NCBI GenBank assembly: GCA_033725935.1
Contig: MU867061.1
Span: forward strand, 496,001-560,000
From: Cladorrhinum sp. PSN259
Taxonomy: Eukaryota; Ascomycota; Sordariomycetes; Sordariales; Podosporaceae
Reading direction: 5' to 3'
Length of the DNA: 64,000 bases
The position numbers were made by a program, and so were the translations under genes. The notes below the pieces were generated by a model. That model was not told the origin of the DNA. It did no database searches and saw nothing but the letters and a program-made list of their open reading frames with translations. Shown in pieces: positions 12,425-22,967 of this stretch (positions within the stretch are counted from its first letter, which is position 1; every line of letters starts with the position of its first letter).

Positions 12425-15381
12425 ATGGGTGGCCGCGACGAAACTGAGGAGGTTCTCCTTCCCGCCCGACGGCACACCTTTGATAGCGACGGCGACGCCT
12501 TCGATTCCGATTCCGATCTTTCCGCGACCGATTACGTCGACCGCCCCAAACGTCGCCCCCCTTCCCCGACCCCGCGAAAGTTCAGTCCTCAGCGACGATG
12601 GTGCACTTTCCTGTTTGAGGCCTGCGGCCGACGAAGCAAATGCTGCATTGGTGTGGTGGGCGCTATTATTTTCCTCTGGCTGCTCCTCGCAGCTGGCGGC
12701 GTGTTCGTCTACAAGAAGGTCCAGGAAGAACCCCCATACGGCCAGTCTCCGCCATGGTATCCCACCCCCAAAGGTGGCATCGCAGCAACATGGGCGAACA
12801 GCTATGCCAAAGCCGCAAAGATGGTCGAGAAGATGACTTTGGCCGAGAAGGTCAATGTCACCACTGGAACTGGTTGGCAGATGGGATTGGCGGTGGGCAC
12901 CAATGGACCTGCAGTATACGTTGGCTTCCCTCAGCTGCAATTGCAGGATGGCCCCTTGGGCATTCGGTTCGCAGAAAACATCAGTGCTTTCCCTGCTGGC
13001 ATTACGGTTGGCGCGACATGGAATAGGCAGCTGATGTATGCTCGTGGAAAAGCGCATGCTATTGAGGCGCGCCAGAAGGGTATCAATGTCCTTCTCGGAC
13101 CATGCGTCGGTCCATTGGGCAGGATGCCTGCTGGAGGCAGAAATTGGGAAGGCTTCGGTGCGGACCCGTATCTGCAGGGTATTGCAGGCGCCGAAACAGT
13201 CAAGGGAATCCAAAGCGAGGGTGTCATGGCCACGATCAAGCACTTCATTGCCAACGAGCAGGAGCATTTCAGGCAGCCATGGGAATGGGGACTTCCCCAC
13301 GCTATCAGCTCCAACATCGATGATCGCGCGCTTCACGAGTTGTATGCCTGGCCGTTTGGAGACGCTGTCAAGGCTGGAGTTGCATCTGTCATGTGCAGCT
13401 ACAACATGGTGAACAATTCGTATGCTTGCGGTAACAGCAAGCTGCTGAACGGCATTCTCAAGGATGAGCTGGGATTTCAAGGATTCGTCATGAGCGACTG
13501 GCTCGCACAGAGGTCCGGTGTTGGCACGGCACTGGCTGGTCTTGACATGACGATGCCGGGTGATGGTCTCCGCTGGGCCAACGGCGAGTCGCTTTGGGGA
13601 CCGGAGCTGACTCGGTCGGTCCTCAACGGCAGCATCCCCGTCGACCGGCTGAATGACATGGTCACTCGTATTGTGGCTGCATGGTATCAACTTGGCCAGG
13701 ACGACGAGAAGAAGTTCCCGCGACAGCCTCCCAACTTCTCTTCCTGGACCAATGAGGAGAAGGGAGTTCTGTCTCCTGGAAGTCCGAGCCCCCAGGAAGA
13801 GGTGGTTGTCAACCAGTTCATTAACGTGCAGGCGAACCACTCCGTCATCGCTCGTGAGGTGGCTGCTGAAGGCACGGTATTACTCAAGAACGACAATATC
13901 TTGCCCATCAGCCGCCAGGGGTTGGATACTGCTAAGCTGAAGGCGAGGCGAAGCATCGTCGAGAGGGCGACTGGAAAGCAGCACACTGGCAAGTTCAAGG
14001 TTGGCGTCTTCGGAGAGGACGCTGGGCCAGGCGATGGACCGAATGCATGCAAAGACCGTGGATGGTATGTTCCCCGTTAGTATTCGAGATTGGACGCATC
14101 TTACTGACAATCTGTAGCAACCAAGGCACACTCGCCTCAGGCTGGGGTTCGGGCGCCGTCGAGTTTCCCTACCTCGTCTCCCCCATCGAGAGCTTACGGG
14201 AGAAGTTCGACTCGGACAAGGTTGAGCTCCACGAGTATCTTGATAACAAGGTCTCTTTTACCACCAAGGACAATTCCCGGGCTAATGTGGATGATCTGGA
14301 GCTCTGTATCGTTTTCGCCAACTCAGACTCGGGTGAAGGTTTCGCAAAATGGGCTGATGTCAGCGGCGATAGACCGGATCTCAAGCTTCAAAAGGGCGGA
14401 GATGACTTGATTGTCAATGTCGCCAACAAGTGCGGCTCTGGTTCTGGTGATGTCATTGTGGTCGTCCATGCTGTTGGCCCGGTGGTCATGGAGAAATGGA
14501 TTGATCTACCGAACGTCAAGGCAGTGCTTTTCGCCAACCTTCCCGGTCAAGAGTCCGGCCATGCACTGACTGATATCCTTTTCGGAGATACCAACCCATC
14601 TGGCCACCTTCCCTTCACCATTGGCAAGTCTCTCGCCGATTATGGCGAGGCTGGCCAAGTACTTTACCTCCCTAACGGCGTGGTCCCTCAACAAGACTTC
14701 AAAGAAGGCTTGTACATTGACTACAGACATTTTGACAAGAATGAGATCGAGCCACGGTTTGAGTTTGGCTTTGGACTGAGCTACACCGAGTTCAAGTACA
14801 GCAACGTTGCTGTCCACTCGCATAGGCACAAGAGTGCGCTCCCGGAAAAGCGTCCTAAGCCTGCCGCCGAACCTCCCAGCTACTCCATCGTCATTCCCAA
14901 GAAGGCTGAGGCGTTGTTCCCACCAGAGATTCGCAAGCTTGACAAATATGTCTACCCTTACCTGGACAATGTCGACGACATTGAGCCGGGCATGTATCCT
15001 TATCCAGACGGATATGAGGTTCAGCAGCCCTTGAGCGGTGCAGGCGGTGCAGAGGGCGGTAACCCCGATCTCTGGGCGATTAATGTCGAAGTGGACGTGG
15101 ATGTCAAGAATGAAGGCCCAGTTGCTGGCGCCGCAGTTCCCCAGCTTTACTTGCAGTACCCATCCAAGGATGGGGTGGATTTCCCCGTCAAGGTGCTGAG
15201 AGGGTTTGACAAGGTATTCTTGAAACCTGGGGAGGCCAAGACTGTCAAGTTCAGTCTGACGAGGAGGGACCTGAGCTACTGGGATGTGTATGCGCAGAAC
15301 TGGGTGATTGTCGAGGAAGGCGAGTACAAGTTCTTGATCGGTGGTAGTTCGAGGGATCTGCCTGTTAGTGGGGTTTGGTGA
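12425..15381 (+). CDS. Type II membrane-anchored GH3 beta-glucosidase
   Basis: Two exons (12425-14064 and 14118-15381) are joined by a 53-nt intron with donor GTATGT, giving 967 residues. An acidic, proline-rich cytosolic N-terminus is followed by one transmembrane helix (about 74-97). The GH3 (alpha/beta)8 domain starts near 125, with RNWEGFGADP at about 239-248, KHF at 272-274 and the nucleophile Asp358 in GFVMSDW. The second GH3 domain starts before the intron. The splice recreates GCNQGTLASGWGSG, a family signature, which confirms it. A C-terminal fibronectin-III-like domain ends the protein (about 890-960). The family releases glucose from beta-glucosides. The membrane anchor, instead of a signal peptide, resembles the bglE/bglF group of aspergilli and suggests a wall or vacuolar/secretory-membrane role. 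Confidence 0.93.
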
Positions 15382-16396
15382 TACCTGATTAAAATCGGGA
15401 TGATGATGGACCACCAGGGATGGGACGGACCACCAGGGATGAGACAGGTGCCATGCATAGATTTGTTTGCGTTATGTAGGACTTTTGGGTACACCAGGGC
15501 GTTTCTTGGATATACGGATGATTGGTTAGTTTGTTCACTATATTTTCGGGTGTGATGTTCCGAAGTGTCTCATGACGTGTTGTATGCTGTGTACCCGTAT
15601 GTCGCATATGCCGTGTTGGCTGGTTTATGTTGCAATATTATTTGTGTTGTGTTGTCCTGTGAAGGGAGGATTGTCATAGTGGCCTGACTCAAATCTACGG
15701 AATTGCCGGCATTGCCGTCATTGTCGTCATCAACTTTCTTCATCTATAATTTTTTCAGGTAACTGAGCTTTACCGTCCGACATCGGGTGGTTTCTTGTTC
15801 ACAGGAGAGAGGGGAGGAGGGGGAGGGAAGATGGTGATATTCAGGGGTTTACAAGGGTTAGGGTCCTCTCCACTGCACATTCGATTGAATCGGGCCCGCC
15901 AAGACCAGTTTGGACCCTGAAACGGTGAAGCGCTGTGGGGTATTCTGGGTCGGGTTCCAGAAGCCAGCACATTTCCCCCGAAATGGCTTCATCTTTTCAG
16001 GGACAATTCATCAACAACAACAACAATAACACATACCTTTTAGCTTTTGCATTGTGTTCTTCTTTGAAACTTTACCCGTTATACGAGAGAAATCTGTATC
16101 TGAGACACCGTTTCAGCGCAACCTCGATCTTTCTACATTGACTTACGCTGTCGTGCTCTTCTGCTCCGTGCAACCCAACCTGACCGCCGCCAACCCCGCA
16201 GTGCAGTGCACTCTGTCGAACTTTGTCTTTCCGGCACCGCCGTCCGCCCCTCCCCTCCGATCACAAGCCCAGCCATCGAATCGAGAGAAAGCGATCGAAG
16301 TAATACAATTGAGAGAGAAAAAAAGTCTGGGGCAAAGAAGAGGGAAACACATACACATACACAGCAGATACACAACAGAAACACAAAACCAAAAAA
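15382..16396. other. 3' flank of the beta-glucosidase and promoter of coactosin
   Basis: No further gene was seen. A small direct repeat lies just past the beta-glucosidase stop. Bases about 16100-16396 look like a leader: pyrimidine-rich, then A-rich and CA-rich just before the coactosin ATG. Confidence 0.55.
15408..15441 (+). repeat. Short tandem repeat in the beta-glucosidase 3' UTR
   Basis: GGACCACCAGGGATG occurs at 15408-15422 and again at 15427-15441, a period of 19 bp, starting 27 nt after the stop codon. Confidence 0.7.
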
Positions 16397-16837
16397 ATGT
16401 CCGGTGCATCCTCCCCCGAAGTGCTAGCGGCGTACGACGCAGTCCGCTCAGACAAGGAGGAGACCAACTGGCTTATGATTACCTACGCGGGCAACGTGGG
16501 CAACAAGCTCGAACTCGCAGGGACGGGTTCGGGCGGTCTGGAAGAGTTGACGTCCCGTCTCGACCCAACGCAGGTGGCCTATGCGTACGTCCGCGTGGAA
16601 TACGCCAACGACGCCGAGTCCAAGAGAGTCAAGTTTGCTTTTGTGGTTTGGATCGGGGAGAACGCCAAGGTGATGCGGAAGGCGAGGGCGGGGATCGAGG
16701 CCGGGGAGGTCAAGAAGGCGTTAAGCCACTTTAGCGTGCAGATTGACGCTGGAGAGAAGGGGGATCTCGACGAGGAGGAGGTTGTGAAGCGGTTGAGGAA
16801 GGCTGGCGGGGCGGATTATAATGGCGGTAGGGGGTAA
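16397..16837 (+). CDS. Coactosin (ADF-homology domain actin-binding protein)
   Basis: This is a 146-residue single-exon gene starting at an ATG in a strong A-rich context. The whole protein is one ADF-H domain. It has the N-terminal helix, the strand NWLMITYAGN, the central KFAFVVWIGENAKVMRKARAG block typical of coactosin-like proteins, and the helix after GEVKKALSHFSVQI. Length matches the coactosin family (about 140-150) rather than twinfilin. Known members bind F-actin and protect filaments from capping in the cytosol. The long leader upstream is usual for a well-expressed cytoskeletal gene. Confidence 0.9.
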   Translation: MSGASSPEVLAAYDAVRSDKEETNWLMITYAGNVGNKLELAGTGSGGLEELTSRLDPTQVAYAYVRVEYANDAESKRVKFAFVVWIGENAKVMRKARAGIEAGEVKKALSHFSVQIDAGEKGDLDEEEVVKRLRKAGGADYNGGRG

Positions 16838-17018
16838 AAGAGTAAAACTTGCTGGGCAAGGAAGGATGGTTTTTACATATACGAGGGATGTATAGAAAGG
16901 CATACATTAGGGTTATATATCTGGATATGATTATCATCAAAAGAATTGGTCGGGAGGGATGAACAAGGATATTCTAAAGGCGCCATCTTGGTTTGTCCCA
17001 GTTATTTCAGTCAGAATT

Positions 17019-17133
17019 TGGAAATAAAGAACAACTTCCGCTCCGCAGCTCCAATGCCGCCATCTTGTCTCGCTGCCTGGGCTGGTTGAGTTAAAACTCC
17101 GGAGATAATGAACACCTTCCGCTCCGCAGCTCC
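17019..17133 (+). repeat. Degenerate tandem duplication, period 81 bp
   Basis: CTTCCGCTCCGCAGCTCC is found at 17035-17052 and 17116-17133, and the 16 bases before each copy also agree apart from three mismatches. A related GCCATCTTG stretch at about 16982 and 17059 suggests the duplicated block is wider. Confidence 0.6.
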
Positions 17134-17507
17134 GCAGGTCGAAGGCCGAAGCGCCGAGCGATGCCCCGGATGCGGCACACGGCCTTGTAGAAACCGAATC
17201 TGTTCATCCAAAACTTGCACCTGACTTTCATTTTTAGACCGCATTAGTAGTTACCAAAAAGTAAAACCAGATTTCCAAGCCATTATGAAGCTGCAGGATC
17301 TGGCGGACGTATGTACTTTGTCAATTGCACTGTGTGCAGGACTAGCTTCAAGCTTCGGGATCCATCAGCGGGCGGGTGTCGATCAATGACCCGTAGACGG
17401 GAACCGGGAACAAAAGAACTCTGAACCGAGAAGCTTCTCTGCATGGGCATGTTATAAATCAACAAAAATCAAGGAAATTTCACTGCAATAGCGGGTGATG
17501 TCGTGCA

Positions 17508-17514
17508 TATAAAG
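17508..17514 (+). promoter_or_regulatory. TATA box of the SDR gene
   Basis: TATAAAG lies about 150 bp ahead of the ATG at 17661. A CA-rich, then A-rich leader follows it. Confidence 0.5.
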
Positions 17515-17660
17515 GAAAAAGAGCCGCATGCAGATCGCTTTTTCCTTAGTCCCATCAAACAGCATCACACCTGACACACACTCTCGCGATAACATCACGC
17601 CACAAAAACATTCCTTCAGACCCACTAGTAGAAGAAACTAAAAAAGAAAATATTAAAAAA

Positions 17661-18428
17661 ATGGGCAGATTTTTCATCACGGGCTCCTCAGACGGCATCG
17701 GTCTCCTCGCGGCCAAGAAACTCATCTCGCAAGGGCACACCGTCGTCCTCCACGCGCGCAACGACCAACGCGCAAAGGAAACCTCGGCGGCCTGCCCCGG
17801 AGCGGAAGCGGTCCTCACCGCCGACCTCACCTCCATCGACGAGATCAAGTCGCTCGCCTCCCAAGCCGACAAGTATGGGCCGTACGAGTCCGTAGTGCAC
17901 AACGCCGGGGTCTTCACCGACATGTCGCCCGCGCCGTCGGGGTACTCGACGCTGTTCACGGTAAACCTCCTCGCTCCCTGGATACTCACCTGTCTGATGA
18001 AGCTGCCTAAGAGGCTGGTGTACATCTCCAGCGGGCTGCACAACCAGGGAAGTGTCAAAGTGCTGCTGGAGGACATCACCAAGTCGAACTACAACGACAG
18101 CAAGCTGGGCATCGTGATACTCGCAAAGGCCATTGCGAGGAGGTACCCCCCGGGGACGTTGGAGGCGTACTCTGTCGATCCGGGCTGGGTGCCGACCAGG
18201 ATGGGGGGCCCGTCGGCGACGGGGGACCTCCAGGCTGCGGTGGATACTTTTTGCGAAGTCGCGCTCGGGCCCCAGCTAGACAGGGGGGATAAGAACATGA
18301 AGTGGAGGAACGGCGGGTATTTCTTTAATCACAAAGAGAAGGAACCGAAGAAGGAGGCGGAGGATGTGAAGAGTCAGGATGCTGTTTTGGAGCAATTGAA
18401 GAAGGTGACGGGATTGGGGTTGGAGTGA
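17661..18428 (+). CDS. Classical short-chain dehydrogenase/reductase
   Basis: This is a 255-residue intron-free gene with ATG right after an A-rich leader. It is a single Rossmann domain with TGSSDGIG at 7-14 (the TGxxxGxG cofactor loop), HAR at 31-33, D55 (the adenine-side acidic residue), NAG at 81-83, YISSG at 121-125 supplying the catalytic Ser, and Y144-x3-K148. An Arg two residues after His31 would favour NADP(H). The substrate cannot be told. The C-terminal 35 residues are Lys/Glu-rich, beyond the core fold. It stands alone between a cytoskeletal gene and an aquaporin, so no pathway is implied. Confidence 0.88.
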   Translation: MGRFFITGSSDGIGLLAAKKLISQGHTVVLHARNDQRAKETSAACPGAEAVLTADLTSIDEIKSLASQADKYGPYESVVHNAGVFTDMSPAPSGYSTLFTVNLLAPWILTCLMKLPKRLVYISSGLHNQGSVKVLLEDITKSNYNDSKLGIVILAKAIARRYPPGTLEAYSVDPGWVPTRMGGPSATGDLQAAVDTFCEVALGPQLDRGDKNMKWRNGGYFFNHKEKEPKKEAEDVKSQDAVLEQLKKVTGLGLE

Positions 18429-20018
18429 ATACTACGCGGAGCAAGACGGAGATGAGCTGAGAAATTGAGAATTGAAGTTCATGGGTTTCTTTTCGTGGGT
18501 AGCGTGAGATGCAGTGTTGAAAGTGGGACCCGACAGCCCCCCCCAGCAGGAACTCCTTGGGCTGGTCCAGGCTGGGTCCATCCGAGGCAGGGAGGGATGG
18601 ATTATCGGGTCGGATCGGTCTCGGAGCCCACTTTGAGTACAGTGCCTATAAAGAATATCCACTCGGGATTCCCCGACTGGTGTTCCCGTCACACCACGCT
18701 CATGCACGAGATCTTGTGAGCTTTTGTTCAGCCGTGTCTGGCAGTCGTTGACTGGTTCATGACCAAGTCATTGTTTTGAGACATTTTATTTTTTGTTTAT
18801 TTCAATTTGTCTTTGAATTCCAATCTCGCCCGACATTGCTGTAATGCAGCATCCATTCCATGATCTGATGGCGGTGAGATGGGATATGAGAGTAGTAACG
18901 AAGGAGACTCGGAAGCTAGGTTTCTCTATTCCTATCTCACGGGGAAAAGACTCTCGGACCATCCTGGACCATCCGGGGATCCAGCCATCCCAGACGCTGG
19001 ACCCGGACCATGCAGCCTAGACCGGGGTAAGGTTGGTCCCTTAAATCTTGGGGTAAGCATATGTTGACTCCTGTCATTATCTTGTCATCCCGATGGCCAG
19101 TTGGACCCATCACAATCGTTGGCGTCATCCATTTCACAGATAGCGTACGGGTGCTCTTCGATCGCCATCATCGAAAAAAAAAACATATCATTGATGGGTT
19201 CACGAGTTCCACATAGCTCCCGAAACGAGGCTATTGATTGCATCACATGGCGTACAGGCTCGTACCATTTGCTCCGTCTACTCCGTCTTACTCATCTCCA
19301 CGGACCATGCACGTTGTTTCCTAGTGTCTTTTTTTCTTCTGCGGGGTGAGGGTGGTGGTGCATGATGGTTTAATCACACAAAGACAGTAGTTCAGCTGAG
19401 AGAAACAATGCGAGCCATGCCGTAATCGGTCCCCGGGGGCTGGCTGAACGAGCCGGAACTGTTTCTTTGTCTGTGGAATATATGTACTGGAGCGTCTTAG
19501 CACCCTCCGAACATTGAAAACTAAAGCAGGGGCTCATTTTAAAATTTTTGAGCAAGGTTCGAGACCTGGACCCCTACAGTAATTCCTTTTTCTCACTCAG
19601 CTCACCGCAACCCGTTCACGCCTTGCCTACTTGGGCCAACATCCCCTCCACTCAGCAACCCAGGCCAACGGTGCGGCACAGACTTATACATAGATTATAT
19701 ATCCTCCGTCCGCAACAAGACCTGCCTCGCCCTTTTGGCCTGCCTCGCATCCTCATCAGCCACCATCCCCCGGTTTCTTCTTCTTTTTTCATCTGTTTTA
19801 TTTTCTGGTTTTGTATTTTTGTATTTGCCCGTTTCAACAAAGGCCGGTTGGCCAACCTTTTCTTTCACAACGATTTTCTACTTCGAATATCAATTTGGGA
19901 CACCCCAGCTTTTTTGGACTGTTTACGGAACTTAGTTTGATTTTTTCGTCCCATCTAACTGGATTGCCAAAAAAAAAAATAAGCTTAAACCAACACGCCA
20001 CGGCATTGGGTCCCCACA
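18429..20018. other. Intergenic, no gene seen
   Basis: About 1.6 kb with no protein-like open frame. Bases 19560-20018 are pyrimidine-rich, as in a long fungal leader for the aquaporin. Confidence 0.55.
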
Positions 20019-21153
20019 ATGCGCCAGCATCGTATCTTCAGATTTCAATCAACAGCCGGCGACAACAACAACAACATCATGGACAACCAGAACAACAACG
20101 GGCTTCTGGCTCCAACTCGTCCAGGGGCCGGCATCAGAATGAACTCCCTTGCCGGAGCTCTTCCCATGCTTACTAATCCCTCCACCACCCGGAACAACCT
20201 CACTGCTTTCCTCGGCGAGTTTGTGGGAACCTTTTTGTTCCTCTTCTTCTCGTTTGCTGGAACTCAGATCGTCACCTCGCAGCCCTCGCAGTTCGTCGCC
20301 GGAACCAACGATCAGGTCGCCGTGCCCAACTCTTCCAACCTCATGTTCATTTCCCTCTGCTTCGGCCTGAGTCTCATGGCCAACGTCTGGGCTTTCTACA
20401 GAGTTACCGGTGGATTGTTCAACCCTAGCGTATGTTTAGAAACCCCCCACTCAATATTCTTGTTGAAATAAAATTCTAATCATAAAAAAACAGGTAACCC
20501 TCGCCCTCTTCCTAGTCGGCGGTCTCTCCGCAGTCCGCAGCGTCATCGTGGTCATCGCCCAGCTCCTGGGCGGCCTCGCAGCAGCCGGCGTCGTCTCGGC
20601 GCTCTTCCCCGGCCCCATGGGCGTCGAAACCACCCTCGGGGGCGGCGCATCAGTCGCCCAGGGCCTCTTTATCGAAATGTTCCTCACCGCCGAGCTCGTC
20701 TTCGTCATCATCATGCTCGCGGCCGAGAAGCACAAGAGCACCTACCTGGCCCCCATCGCGATCGGCGTCTCCTTCTTCCTCGCCGAGCTGGTGGGAGTCT
20801 ACTTCACCGGCGGCTCCCTCAACTTTGCTCGCTCCCTCGGCCCCGCCGTCGTGAACGGGCACTTCCCCTCCTACTTTTGGATTTACTTTGTCGGCCCCCT
20901 TCTGGGATCGCTGGTGGCGTCGGGTTTCTACGCCGTGCTCAAGTACCTCAGGTGGCAGGAGTGCAACCCGGGCCAGGACAGCGACGACCTCGAAAAGCTG
21001 AACAACAAGAGCGAGAAGTCGATTGACGAGAAGGCGAGGTTGGGCTCCTCGCGCGACGGCGGGCACGCTTCGCACGTTTCTCCCATTAGTAGATCGGAGG
21101 AGCAGATCAGCCCCGGCGCGAATGAGATTCGGGATCCTATTTCTCAGGTTTAA
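20019..21153 (+). CDS. Aquaporin/aquaglyceroporin (MIP family) with non-canonical NPA boxes
   Basis: Exons 20019-20429 and 20494-21153 flank a 64-nt intron (GTATGT...CAG), giving 356 residues. A second in-frame ATG at 20079 would give 336, so the start is unsure. Six membrane segments are visible, starting at LTAFLGEFVGTFLFLFF. The first pore box is GGLFNPSVTLA (Asn-Pro-Ser, residues 135-137). The second is GSLNFARSLGPAVV (Asn-Phe-Ala, 247-249), where NPA is usual. The Arg of the aromatic/Arg filter is kept right after it. The C-terminal tail (about 70 residues) is charged and Ser-rich, probably cytosolic and phosphorylated. The family moves water or small neutral solutes across the plasma membrane. 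The splice joins NPS to VTLALFL, which supports the intron. Confidence 0.9.
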
Positions 21154-22967
21154 ATGAAGCCCTTTTTCTTTTTCTTTTGGTTTTGGGTTCACTGAATTGT
21201 GTGTGGACCAAGTTTTTTTTGGTTCATTTCTACTCTTTTACTCTTTTCCTTCTTCTCTTCTTTTTTTTGGTTTTTTGTTTTATTTATACCTTTTATTTCC
21301 TTGGTTCGGAAAATCAAATGAACAAGGGGCTAATGGCGGTTACGGGCTCTTGACGTACGCGGGAAGTGATGATGATGGAAAGTATGTGGATGGATGGATT
21401 AATGTTTTTTTTCCTTTTTTTCTTTTTTCTTTATCTGTTCTATCACTCTGTTTGTTTTATGGGTGTTTTTGCTCTTTTTTTTGTTTTTGTTTTATATCTT
21501 CTTCTTCGATACCACGGAACGGTTTTAGGGAAAAATATGTATTGCTAGGATTTGGATAGTTATTAACTTTGATACCGAAAATGGGGGTTTTATTATTATT
21601 AACATATATGATTATGGGTTTTGATACATTTTGACTTTTTTTTTCTTTTCTGGTCGCTTGTAAAAAAAAGTTTGAAATTTTGTTTAGTGTTTAAGTTTAA
21701 TGAATGAAGCGTACTCTCTCTTCCATGTCCCACCTTTTCCTTGTTCATTTATATACTATATATGGCTGTGTAGCAGTCCTCGCTGCGCCATTCATTTCTG
21801 TGGCTATGTGGGTGTGTAAGCCATGCCTACGTATATGCGGGTATGGGTACCGTATTATGCCGATGCCATCGCTGGTGACTGGGTGTGATTGTAGGTGGGT
21901 GGTGAAGGTGTTTGAGCGGGTGTGGGTGTGGGTGCGGCCGGGCCCGGGCACCTTCTGCCCCCTGGGAATTCCCTCTGGGAATGCCCTCATCCATTTGTAC
22001 CCTGGCCTGGCCTACCCTGGACTTTGGTTCGGCCTATAAATCCAAGGCTAGTAAGTCTTACTTTATTTACTTTACCTGTTTGCTATAGCAACCGGGTTTG
22101 TTTGCCATAACGGTTAGCGAATTTCCAACGGTTATAAGTGAACAAACAGTTAATGGCGTTGTAAGGCGGTTGTCCATATACAACTGTTTAATCTGCCTAT
22201 ATATGACTATTAATGTCCTCGCTCCGCAATTTGTTTCAAGCAGACCAGGAATCTTTTAACCTCCAACTGCTATATCCCCTCTCTGCCAACAACATCATAA
22301 AACACACCATCCCTGCCATTTCCTCGGGAGAGAGACAAAACGATCTGGCCAGGGGTCACACCTGGAACCTCCTGATTTCTAGAAGTTATTCGTAGTCAGA
22401 TCCGCTGCCATTACCCCAGCGGACCTTGTCGGACGAAGTGATGCGACACTGGATGGGCCACAGCACTTAATAAGCCAGCTGCAGGGAAGTGCTTGGCAAA
22501 GTTGGCACGTAGCCAATTGGTGGCGGCAACTTGAACTTCATGACTATTTTATGCACGTACGGATAGATTTAACACTGGTCTCGCAGTGCCGTGGTTCTTG
22601 ATCACTCGCTTTGGTTGGTCGAGAAAAGCAATAGTGTCGCCTGGTAATGCATTATTGAGGGTTGTGATGAGATGGGATCGTCCCTATAAGGGCCTCGGTT
22701 ATCCAAAGTTGGCAGGCTATGCAAACCACGACCTATTAGGGGCCAGAGAAATGCACAAGGGGAACGAACTTGGACTTTTTGGCACCTGGATGTTACCATA
22801 TATGCGATGCCGAATGCGGCGCTCTCGTCTTCCAACCGTTCCTGTAACTAATCATTTAATAATCGTCTTGAGCGCTGCTCCCTCATGAATCCTTCTTTCT
22901 CTCTTTTCGTACCGTTCACTCGGCCAGTATTGACCCGAGCCCGAGCAAGACTCAACTGAACCTGAGG
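21154..22967. other. Spacer with T-rich DNA and a repeat element
   Basis: No gene was seen. Bases 21157-21700 are strongly T-rich (probable aquaporin 3' UTR and beyond). An interspersed element occupies about 21920-22213. Confidence 0.55.
21920..22213 (+). mobile_element. Non-autonomous interspersed element, copy A
   Basis: A GC-rich core (about 21940-22035, with CTGGGAATGCCCTCATCCA) and an AT-rich right arm ending AATCTGCCTATATATGACTA then TTAA are shared with an inverted copy at 31781-32153. The right arm (about 22085-22190) is also related to 39276-39374. No coding capacity was seen. The left end could not be defined. Confidence 0.6.

Larger units (their letters stand above)
16838..17660. 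other. Spacer with a degenerate tandem duplication; promoter of the SDR gene
   Basis: No gene was seen. It holds the coactosin 3' UTR, a roughly 81-bp duplication around 17019-17133, a TATA box at 17508-17514 and a CA-rich, A-rich leader ahead of the next ATG. Confidence 0.6.

Noticed and set aside
12389..13840. 483-codon open frame antisense to the beta-glucosidase
   Set aside because: Shadow of the GH3 gene; no domain and no splice signals.
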